The notes beneath the pieces are model-generated. The model had not been told where the DNA came from. It saw nothing but the letters and a program-made list of their open reading frames with translations, and did no database searches. A stretch of 37,323 bases of DNA from an uncultured Caulobacterales bacterium. Lineage in GTDB: Bacteria; Pseudomonadota; Alphaproteobacteria; Caulobacterales; Caulobacteraceae. Location of the stretch: assembly GCA_903900155.1 (NCBI GenBank), contig CAIUMD010000053.1, forward strand, positions 1-37,323, in the 5' to 3' direction. How positions within the stretch are numbered: position 1 is the first letter of the stretch; each line of letters opens with the position of its first letter. This document shows positions 1 through 5,907 of this stretch, one piece after another. The position numbers and the translations under genes were made by a program.

Positions 1-24
1 CTGGGCGGCTTAAGGTTGAAATCT

Positions 25-130
25 GCTCCCCCGCTGGGGGAGCTGTCGGCGGAGCCGACTGAGGGGGCAGCTCGGCCTACGCGGAGCCGCCCCCTCCGGC
101 CCTCTGGGCCACCTCCCCCGGAAGGGGAGG
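25..130. repeat. Composite palindromic intergenic repeat
   Basis: Four consecutive hairpins are visible. They are GCTCCCCC/GGGGGAGC (25-32 with 36-43), GTCGGC/GCCGAC (45-50 with 54-59), GAGGGGGC/GCCCCCTC (61-68 with 89-96) and CCTCCCC/GGGGAGG (112-118 with 124-130). The right half recurs in a related form at 30639-30698. This arrangement is typical of the dispersed palindromic repeats found between genes in Caulobacterales; function unknown. It could also end transcription arriving from the left of the window. Confidence 0.7.
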
Positions 131-139
131 AGAAAATAC

Positions 140-198
140 ATCGCGCACGATATTTTTCCACGAACAGCACTTGAAGACCAATCGCGCGCGATTAAATT
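140..198 (+). promoter_or_regulatory. ohr promoter with two OhrR-like operator palindromes
   Basis: A perfect 14-bp palindrome, AATCGCGCGCGATT, lies at 180-193. A second, imperfect copy, ATCGCGCACGAT, lies at 140-151. A plausible sigma-70 promoter has -35 TTGAAG (171-176), a 16-bp spacer and -10 TAAATT (193-198), so the palindrome sits in the spacer and touches the -10. That geometry suits repression by the adjacent MarR-type OhrR. The assignment to OhrR is inferred from position; the motif is seen directly. Confidence 0.6.
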
Positions 199-230
199 CC
201 CTGCATCGAACCAAGCAAGGGAGCCCTCCA

Positions 231-647
231 ATGACCATCCTCTACACCACCCGCGCCACCGTCGTCGGCGGCCGTGACGGCCGCGCTCGCAGCGAAGACG
301 GCCTGCTGGACGTCCAGCTGTCGATGCCCAAGGCCCTGGGCGGCAAGGAAACCGGGACCAATCCGGAGCAACTGTTCGCGGCCGGCTACGCCGCCTGCTT
401 CCAGAGCGCCATGGCCCACGTCGCCCGCACCCAGAAGATTGCCCTGGCCGGTTCGACCGTGACCGGCCAGGTCGGCCTCGCTGCGCAAGAGGTCGGCTTC
501 AAGCTGGAAGTGGCGCTGGAAGTCGAGACCCAAGGCCTGAGCCAGGCCGACGCCGAAGCCCTCGTGGCCACCGCGCACCAGGTTTGCCCGTATTCGAATG
601 CAACGCGTGGTAACGTGGACGTGGCTATTACCGTCAAGGCGGCTTAA
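231..647 (+). CDS. ohr: Organic hydroperoxide resistance protein Ohr (OsmC/Ohr family)
   Basis: This 138-residue protein is a thiol peroxidase that reduces organic and lipid hydroperoxides in the cytoplasm using lipoyl-type thiols. Both family cysteines are in their usual contexts, AACFQSA near residue 62 and VCPYSNATRGN near residue 122. The CPYS-ATRGN signature separates Ohr from OsmC. I chose the ATG at 231: an in-frame TTG at 171 coincides with the -35 element of the promoter and would place the operator inside the gene. GGGAG at about 219-223 can serve as ribosome binding site. The gene is followed after 11 bp by ohrR, and the two are probably cotranscribed and induced by organic peroxides. 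Length and motifs match the family well. Confidence 0.93.
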   Translation: MTILYTTRATVVGGRDGRARSEDGLLDVQLSMPKALGGKETGTNPEQLFAAGYAACFQSAMAHVARTQKIALAGSTVTGQVGLAAQEVGFKLEVALEVETQGLSQADAEALVATAHQVCPYSNATRGNVDVAITVKAA

Positions 648-658
648 TCAGTATCGTG

Positions 659-1105
659 ATGACCCAGAAACCGACGCCGTCCGACCGTCCCGTAGAGTCC
701 CTGCGCCTGGACAATCAATTGTGCTTCGCCCTCTACGGCGCGGCCAACCGGATGACGCGGCTTTATCGACCCATGCTGGACGCGCTGGGCCTGACCTATC
801 CGCAGTACCTGGCCATGCTGGTGCTGTGGGAGAAGAGCCCGCAGACGGTCGGGGCCCTGGGCGACGCCCTGGACCTCGACTCCAGCACCCTGACCCCGCT
901 GCTCAAGCGCCTGGAAGCCGGCGGCCTCGTCGAGCGCCACCGCGACCCTCAAGACGAGCGGCGGGTGATCGTGGGCCTGACCGACAAGGGTCGCGCCCTG
1001 CGCGATCAGGCCGAAGCGATTCCCGAGCAGATGATCTGCGCGCTGGATATGCCCTTGGACCTCATCGAGACCATGCGCGAACGCCTGAAAATCTTGGCGA
1101 AATAA
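659..1105 (+). CDS. ohrR: MarR-family peroxide-sensing repressor OhrR
   Basis: This 148-residue winged-helix repressor belongs to the OhrR branch of MarR. It begins with a region ending [12 protein letters not shown]; the cysteine is residue 22 from the ATG at 659, where the reactive sensing cysteine of OhrR proteins lies. The DNA-binding part includes [20 protein letters not shown] and the wing [10 protein letters not shown]. Oxidation of that cysteine by organic hydroperoxides releases the repressor in characterised members. A GTG three bases upstream (656) is an alternative start and would move the cysteine to position 23. The position directly behind ohr supports autoregulation through the palindromes at 140-193. 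The gene converges on the DUF4282 gene across a REP-like hairpin. Confidence 0.9.
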   Translation: MTQKPTPSDRPVESLRLDNQLCFALYGAANRMTRLYRPMLDALGLTYPQYLAMLVLWEKSPQTVGALGDALDLDSSTLTPLLKRLEAGGLVERHRDPQDERRVIVGLTDKGRALRDQAEAIPEQMICALDMPLDLIETMRERLKILAK

Positions 1106-1155
1106 TCAGCGTGACAGCCGAAAGTGGACGCCGGTTTCGGCGCCCGTCACGCTGA
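1106..1155. repeat. REP-like palindromic element, copy 1 (possible bidirectional terminator)
   Basis: The outer stem TCAGCGTGAC/GTCACGCTGA (1106-1115 with 1146-1155) is a perfect 10-bp pairing. The inner stem GCCGAAA/TTTCGGC (1117-1123 with 1135-1141) encloses GTGGACGCCGG. The inner core is repeated exactly at 1603-1628. It sits between the convergent ends of ohrR and the DUF4282 gene, starting immediately after the ohrR stop, and is followed by an A/T tract, so it may act as a terminator for both. The core resembles the dispersed palindromes common in alphaproteobacterial intergenic regions. Confidence 0.75.
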
Positions 1156-1166
1156 AAATAAAAAGG

Positions 1167-1559
1167 TCAGACCTGCTGGCGCGGGGTCTGCGCGGCCTGT
1201 TGTCGGGCGCGGTGCGCGGCATGGTCAGCGTCGCTGGTCTGACGCAGGGCCCGCAGGTCCTCGCTGATCCGGAAGATGGCGACATAGAACTCGCAGAAGG
1301 CGCGCCACAGCAGCACCAGGGCGCCGGCGACCAAGAGGCCGGCGATCAGCACCGGAAAGGCCAGCAGCAGCGAGCCCAGGCCCGGCTCCTTCAGCGCCAG
1401 GCCGACGGCGGCGCCGACGACCGAGAAGCCGAACAGGGCCACGACGCCCAGGCCGGCCCAATAGATGAAGTGAATCACCGGCCCGGTGACCAGACGGTCG
1501 AACGTGAGCAGGTCCCACATCAGCGAGCCGGAACGCTTAGTCTTGTTAGCCGGAGGCAT
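1167..1559 (-). CDS. DUF4282-family small membrane protein
   Basis: This 130-residue protein starts at the ATG at 1559, preceded by a TTGGGG ribosome-binding sequence about 6 bases upstream. Further upstream extension would run through the second REP-like element and is unlikely. After a short hydrophilic N-terminus ending in SLMWDLLTFDRLVTGPVI come two hydrophobic segments, roughly residues 28-52 and 60-84. An amphipathic FCEFYVAIFRISEDL motif and a charged, Ala/Gln-rich tail follow. This pattern (DLLTFD start, two membrane spans, RxxxEF-like helix) matches my recollection of DUF4282. The function of the family is unknown to me. The gene is alone between two copies of the same palindromic repeat. 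Confidence 0.72.
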   Translation of the reverse strand: MPPANKTKRSGSLMWDLLTFDRLVTGPVIHFIYWAGLGVVALFGFSVVGAAVGLALKEPGLGSLLLAFPVLIAGLLVAGALVLLWRAFCEFYVAIFRISEDLRALRQTSDADHAAHRARQQAAQTPRQQV

Positions 1560-1593
1560 ACGAAACCCCAAGTCGGCGATTAACGCCCCTACA

Positions 1594-1641
1594 GAACGTG
1601 ATAGCCGAAAGTGGACGCCGGTTTCGGCGGCCATCACGTTC
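1594..1641. repeat. REP-like palindromic element, copy 2
   Basis: This carries the same inner hairpin and loop as copy 1 (AGCCGAAAGTGGACGCCGG followed by TTTCGGC, 1603-1628). The outer stem differs but is still perfectly paired: GAACGTGAT (1594-1602) with ATCACGTTC (1633-1641). The compensatory change argues that the structure, not only the sequence, is kept. It lies upstream of the leftward DUF4282 gene. Confidence 0.75.
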
Positions 1642-1654
1642 CCCCAATAACACG

Positions 1655-1678
1655 AGCCTTTTCGTAAACGAAAAGGCT
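1655..1678 (-). terminator. Perfect hairpin, possible second terminator of the Thr-rich protein gene
   Basis: AGCCTTTTCG (1655-1664) pairs with CGAAAAGGCT (1669-1678) around a 4-base loop. It lies downstream of the leftward gene that ends at 1759, after the hairpin at 1701-1731. Either orientation could be used, and neither side has a long T tract. Confidence 0.5.
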
Positions 1679-1700
1679 TGAGGGTCATCGCTATCAGTGA

Positions 1701-1731
1701 CGAGCCCGCTCGGCAATGCCGGGCGGGCTCG
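1701..1731 (-). terminator. Strong GC hairpin downstream of the Thr-rich protein gene
   Basis: CGAGCCCGC (1701-1709) pairs with GCGGGCTCG (1723-1731), with a further inner CGGC/GCCG pairing. It begins 28 bases after the stop codon of the leftward gene at 1759. A terminator role is inferred from position and stability; the T tract is missing. Confidence 0.5.
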
Positions 1732-1758
1732 CGGTTGTATCGGTTCGATGAAGGCCCG

Positions 1759-2256
1759 TTATTGCTGCGGCTTGGCGCCGGCGACGGTGGCGTCGATCTG
1801 GGCCTTGGTGGCCGTGGTCGAGACGCTGCCATCGGCGCCGGCGCTCAGGCTGTTGCCCGGCAGGGCGAACTTCACGCCGCCATTGGTGACGATGACGTTG
1901 GTCGAGCCGTCGGCGCCGGTGCTGACGCCGGTGATCTGGCCCACCGAGACGCCGGCGGCGTCCTTCACGGCCGAGCCGACCTTGAAGCTGGCCACGGTGG
2001 CCGAGCTGGGCGTGGCGGCCGCGTCAGCCGGATTGGCCGAGGACGTCGTCGTGCTTTGGGTGGTGGTCGTGGTCGACTGAGTCGGCGCAGGCGCGGCCGG
2101 ATCCGGCGCGGTCGTCGTGGTCGTCGTGCTTTGGGCCGGCGCCGTGCTCGTGGCCGGCGTGGTCGTGGTCTGGCTGGTGGTGGTGCTCTGGGCGAAAGCG
2201 GCGCCAGCGAACGTCAGGGACGCGGCGGCGGCGAGTAGGGCGAGCTTGTTGGTCAT
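1759..2256 (-). CDS. Secreted Thr/Ser/Gln-rich protein with C-terminal PRC-barrel-like segment
   Basis: This 165-residue protein has a clear Sec signal peptide, with likely cleavage after AFA near residue 22. A low-complexity linker of roughly 55 residues follows, made of Thr, Ser, Gln, Pro and Ala. The C-terminal part (about residues 88-160) carries the pattern VGSAVKDAAGVSVGQITGV followed by NVIVTNGGVKFALP, which resembles PRC-barrel-like segments in alphaproteobacterial exported proteins; I am not certain of that assignment. The start at 2256 is supported by GGAGAG about 8 bases upstream. The protein is probably periplasmic or surface associated. Nothing in its neighbourhood points to a specific role. 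Confidence 0.75.
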   Translation of the reverse strand: MTNKLALLAAAASLTFAGAAFAQSTTTSQTTTTPATSTAPAQSTTTTTTAPDPAAPAPTQSTTTTTQSTTTSSANPADAAATPSSATVASFKVGSAVKDAAGVSVGQITGVSTGADGSTNVIVTNGGVKFALPGNSLSAGADGSVSTTATKAQIDATVAGAKPQQ

Positions 2257-2346
2257 TTCTGTACTCTCCGTCGGGAGCCCCTCCCGGCCAAAACAACGTC
2301 ACCTTGCGTTGACGGTTCCGTCGGAGAGTCGACGTGAGGCTGCGCC

Positions 2347-2973
2347 CTACCCGCTCCGCGCGACCAGCAGCGCCGAAATATAGGCCTCCATCAGCCGCAC
2401 CAGTTCGTCCTCCAGGGCCTGCGGCTCCAGGGCCAGGTCGCTCTCGATCGTGGCGGCGCGCAGCAGGCCGACGACGGCGTGGGTCAGGACGAAGCCGGCC
2501 TCGGGCGAAAGGTCGAAACCCAGGGCCGCCTTGCCGGCGATCATGTCGAAGAAGGTGACGTGGTTGCGCATGACCACGTCGTCGCCGCCCTCGGCCGTCA
2601 AGGCGTCCAGCAGGGCCCGGCGGGTGGCGGGCGAGCCTTCGAAGGCCGTGGCCAGGGTGCGGACGATCAGGCGCACCGCGCCCAGCTCCGGCCTCCCTAC
2701 AGAAGAATTGGCTATGACGATCTCGGCGATGCGGTCGCGAGCGGCTTCGGCGCGCTTCTGGGCCAGGCCCGCCAGGATCGCCTGCTTGCCGCCGAAGTAT
2801 TGGTACAGCGTGCCGACGCTGACTCCCGCCCGCTCGGCGATGTGGTTGGTGGTCAGGGCCTCGACCCCGCCCGCTTCCAAAAGTTGAAAGGCCGCTTCGA
2901 GAATCGCCTCGACCGTCGCCTCGGACCGCGATTGGCGCGGCGTTCGCCTCGTTTTTTCAGTCACTTGCGGCAT
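2347..2973 (-). CDS. TetR-family transcriptional repressor
   Basis: This 208-residue protein has a typical TetR N-terminal domain: helix ATVEAILEAAFQLLEAGG followed by the helix-turn-helix TNHIAERAGVSVGTLYQYF near residues 38-58. The C-terminal ligand domain is helical and not diagnostic. I chose the ATG at 2973, which has GAAGAGG just upstream, over an in-frame TTG at 2994. It is divergent from the MpaB-type oxygenase gene, 103 bp away, which makes that gene its likely target. Its inducer cannot be inferred. Confidence 0.88.
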   Translation of the reverse strand: MPQVTEKTRRTPRQSRSEATVEAILEAAFQLLEAGGVEALTTNHIAERAGVSVGTLYQYFGGKQAILAGLAQKRAEAARDRIAEIVIANSSVGRPELGAVRLIVRTLATAFEGSPATRRALLDALTAEGGDDVVMRNHVTFFDMIAGKAALGFDLSPEAGFVLTHAVVGLLRAATIESDLALEPQALEDELVRLMEAYISALLVARSG

Positions 2974-3076
2974 GGCCTCTTCGTATGCGGGCAAGGCGAG
3001 TAGCGCGGGGGTCGCGAGGGCATAACCTAGAACCCGAGACCGGGATCCGTCACGGCTCCCGCTACGAGAGGTTCAC

Positions 3077-4390
3077 ATGAGCACGCTGGAAGAGGTCCGG
3101 GCCAAGGTCGCCTCGCAGAAGACCCTTCTGCCGGCGCTGTATGGCGACGTCGATTTCGACGCCACGCCCGAGCGCTTCACCGACGATCCCAAGGCCAGCG
3201 TCGCGCCGCGCCTGCGCAACCTGGATCCCGACAAGGTCGCCCTGATCAAGGCCTACACCATGCTGGGCGACGTGGTGGCCGACGCCTATGCGGCCCTGAT
3301 GCCGAAGTACGGCTTCCGCCCTCTGATCCAGATGCTGACCAAGGCCTGCGACGAAGGCGTCCAGGCCGTGCCCGACGCCCCGCCAGAGCTGGCCGCTTTC
3401 ATCGCCGACATGGAGCGGGTCCCCGAGTGGCTGGACATGGACCTGGTCCGCGAGGGCCAGCGCCTGGACCGCAACGCCGCCGCCAATCTCGGCCCGTTCG
3501 CAATCCGGGGCGCGTTCATCGCCACCTTCATGAACAAGTACGCCGCCCTGCCGATGGCCCTGACCGGGACTCTGTCGAACGACACCGCCGCCCGCCGGGT
3601 CAACGAGACGGCGACCTTCTTCACCACCACCCTGCTGCCGGGCTCGCTGGAGCGGCACGGGGCCGGCTTCCGCGCGGCGGCCATGGTGCGGCTGATGCAC
3701 TCGATGGTGCGGTTCAACGCCCTGAAGCGCTCGGACCGCTGGGACGTCGGGGTCTACGGGATCCCGATCCCGCAGGTCGACCAGATGCCCGCGGGCCTGA
3801 TCCCGATCTTCCTGATGAGCTACAAGATCGTCGCTCAGGGCCGAAAGACCTTCACCCACGACGAGCGCGCCCGGGTCGAGCTGGCCCGCTATCGCTGCTT
3901 CCTGCTGGGCCTGCCCGAGGACCTGCTGGCCGACACCCCGCAGGGCGTGGTCGACACCATGAACGCCCGCAGCGGCGCCCTGCGCGCCGGCTTCGACGAC
4001 GCCACCTGCGGCGAGCTGGTCCGCGCCACCCTGAACGCCTACCTGCCGCCCGACGAGCGTCCCGAGAACAAGCTGTTCGACAAGGTCGAGCGGCGGTTCT
4101 CCATGGTGTTCTTCCTGCGCAACTTCATGAACGGCGACGTCGCCGCCGCCCGCCGCATGGGCGTCGAGATCGGCCCGCGCGACTTTATGATGTTCGGCCT
4201 GGTGGCGCTGTTCGTGACCAGCCAGCTGATGGCCTACCGCCTGGCGCGCCAAGTCCCCGGCGTCTCGGACCTGGCCGACGCGCACCTGGTGGCCAAGCTG
4301 AAGAAGCAGCTGGCGCGGTACGGGCATGCCGAGTTCACGTCGGACGCGGAGAAGTACCGGCCGACAGCCGCCAAGCCGGCCGCGGCCTAG
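3077..4390 (+). CDS. MpaB/Lcp-type oxygenase family protein (DUF2236)
   Basis: This 437-residue protein belongs to the family of haem-containing oxygenase-like proteins that includes fungal mpaB and latex-clearing protein Lcp. Family features include LMHSMVRFNALKR, YGIPIPQVDQ, and LLGLPEDLLADTP. R174, T178 and H208 have the same mutual spacing as the Arg, Thr and haem-ligand His that I recall for Lcp of Streptomyces K30, so haem binding is plausible; the substrate is unknown. There is no signal peptide, unlike secreted rubber oxygenases. GAGAGG precedes the ATG. The gene is probably controlled by the divergent TetR. Its stop codon overlaps that of the convergent porin gene in a shared CTAG. 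Confidence 0.78.
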   Translation: MSTLEEVRAKVASQKTLLPALYGDVDFDATPERFTDDPKASVAPRLRNLDPDKVALIKAYTMLGDVVADAYAALMPKYGFRPLIQMLTKACDEGVQAVPDAPPELAAFIADMERVPEWLDMDLVREGQRLDRNAAANLGPFAIRGAFIATFMNKYAALPMALTGTLSNDTAARRVNETATFFTTTLLPGSLERHGAGFRAAAMVRLMHSMVRFNALKRSDRWDVGVYGIPIPQVDQMPAGLIPIFLMSYKIVAQGRKTFTHDERARVELARYRCFLLGLPEDLLADTPQGVVDTMNARSGALRAGFDDATCGELVRATLNAYLPPDERPENKLFDKVERRFSMVFFLRNFMNGDVAAARRMGVEIGPRDFMMFGLVALFVTSQLMAYRLARQVPGVSDLADAHLVAKLKKQLARYGHAEFTSDAEKYRPTAAKPAAA

Positions 4391-5781
4391 AAGTCCAGCT
4401 CCATCCGCGCCCCGGCGACCTTGGCCTTGTAGTCCCGATCCCCGTTCGGCAGCGGCGTGGCGTCCGTATAGGCCAGGACGCCGGTATTGAGGTTGAAACG
4501 CAGGAATTCGACCGGCTGCCAGATCAGCGCCGCCAGCCAGGCGTCTTGGCGGCCGCCCACGATGCTGCGGTCGTTCAGGTCCAGATAGTCGTAGCGGACA
4601 TTGATCTGCAGGGTCCCCAGACCCCCGCCGCCCAGCGGCTTCTTGGGCTTGGCGCGCTCGAAGATGCCGCTCTTGTAGCTGCGGGTGTCGTCGGTGAGGA
4701 AGAAGCCCAGCTCGGCATAGCCGCCGAAGAACCTCGCGTCCGGCCCGGTCTTCAGCCGCGCCTCCAGCCAGTGGGTCTCGGCCGCCCCATGCCAGCGGCC
4801 GCGCACGAACCCTGCCTCCAGGCCGTAGTGGGTCTCCTGCCGCACCGGCAGCGCGGCCGTGCCGATCAGGCGGCTGTTGCTGGTGTGGACATAAGGTCGC
4901 TGGCGGTAGCGAGTGGTGGTGTCGGACACTCGTTTCAGCTCGCGCTGGTGAGCCGACCCGCCAAGGTGCCATTGGGTCTTGCCGATCCTGGGCGCGTAAA
5001 CGAGTCGCCCGTCCAGGCTGTAGCTGTTGTTCTCATCCCCGCCGGCCGGGCCGTCGCTGGCATTGGCCAGGGCGGTGATGTCGTCGGCGAACAGGCCGGC
5101 CTGGACCAGCCAGGGGCCCTTCTCGTACTGGGCCGACAGCCCCAGGCGACGCTCGAAGTTGAAGGCGTCGGTGAAGGCCGCCCGCTCCATCAGCGAGCCG
5201 GAGGTGTCGCCGGTCAGCTCGTCCAGCGACTGAAACTGGTTCTGGTTGCCCAGCGCCAGCAGCCAGGGCCCGGCCTTGTAGGTGACGAAGGTGTCGACCA
5301 GGTCGACGGTGTTGTCCGAGAGCTCCAGCTCCAGCTTGTAGCCGATGCCGGCGCCAAGACCGCCCTCCCCGCCCAGGCGGATGCGGCGCATCTCGGCGGC
5401 GTAGCCCAGGCCGCGATCGGCCAGGGCGCTGGGCGCGTCGACATAACCCACGTCGGTCTGGATGCGTCCCTTGGCCTTGAAACTGCGCCCGCCACTGGCG
5501 GAGATCAGCGGCGAACCCTTCCAGGTGATCTCGGCGGCGGCGGGCTTGGCGGGCGCCGGAGCCGCGACCGCCACGGGCGCCGGCGGCGCGGTGCGCTGGA
5601 TCCCGCTGGCCGCGTCCAGGCGGCTCTCCATGCGCTGCACCTGAGCCTTCAGCCCCGCGATCTCGGCGCGCAGGGCGGCGATCTCTTCGAGGCTCAAGGT
5701 CTCTTGCGCGACAACAGGCGAGGACAGCAGGCAGGCGCCCGCCGCGCCGAGCGCGACGAGGGGCTTAAACGTGGGATGCAA
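4387..5781 (-). CDS. OprO/OprP-like outer-membrane porin
   Basis: This 464-residue protein has a signal peptide (cleavage after VVA near residue 25). A short coiled coil follows (about residues 30-58, EEIAALRAEIAGLKAQV), then a Pro/Ala linker and a long beta-barrel region of alternating residues ending in MELDF with a C-terminal Phe, the usual outer-membrane assembly signal. N-terminal coiled coil plus barrel matches the OprO/OprP phosphate-selective porin family common in Caulobacter. Substrate cannot be read from the sequence: a CTGTC/GACAG pair at 5866-5884 does not have the spacing of a Pho box. The gene has its own leader of about 120 bp between it and flhA. Confidence 0.8.
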   Translation of the reverse strand: MHPTFKPLVALGAAGACLLSSPVVAQETLSLEEIAALRAEIAGLKAQVQRMESRLDAASGIQRTAPPAPVAVAAPAPAKPAAAEITWKGSPLISASGGRSFKAKGRIQTDVGYVDAPSALADRGLGYAAEMRRIRLGGEGGLGAGIGYKLELELSDNTVDLVDTFVTYKAGPWLLALGNQNQFQSLDELTGDTSGSLMERAAFTDAFNFERRLGLSAQYEKGPWLVQAGLFADDITALANASDGPAGGDENNSYSLDGRLVYAPRIGKTQWHLGGSAHQRELKRVSDTTTRYRQRPYVHTSNSRLIGTAALPVRQETHYGLEAGFVRGRWHGAAETHWLEARLKTGPDARFFGGYAELGFFLTDDTRSYKSGIFERAKPKKPLGGGGLGTLQINVRYDYLDLNDRSIVGGRQDAWLAALIWQPVEFLRFNLNTGVLAYTDATPLPNGDRDYKAKVAGARMELDF

Positions 5782-5857
5782 AACAGCACCATGGGAAAGA
5801 GCAACCTGCCCGCCCCTATTGCGACATCTTGGTGAAGTTTTTGCGATAGCGGACGAA

Positions 5858-5907
5858 CTAGGGCTCTGTCAGCCTCATCGACAGATCGCTGGCCGCATGA
5901 GCCCTAG
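5858..5907 (-). terminator. Inverted repeat spanning the flhA stop codon
   Basis: CTAGGGCTC (5858-5866) pairs with GAGCCCTAG (5899-5907), a perfect 9-bp stem enclosing 32 bases that include CTGTC/GACAG (5866-5870, 5880-5884). The right arm contains the flhA stop codon. It could stabilise or end the flhA message, or act as an operator for the porin gene just downstream. The role is inferred only. Confidence 0.45.

Noticed and set aside
2257..2346. Inverted ACTCTCCG/CGGAGAGT pair (2263-2270 with 2322-2329) upstream of the Thr-rich protein gene
   Set aside because: It may be an operator, but the arms are far apart, and one overlaps the ribosome binding site by simple GGAG content; the evidence is too weak for a feature.
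5866..5884. CTGTC/GACAG pair upstream of the porin gene as a possible Pho box
   Set aside because: Pho boxes are direct repeats with an 11-base period; this is an inverted pair with wrong spacing, and it lies within the flhA-end inverted repeat.
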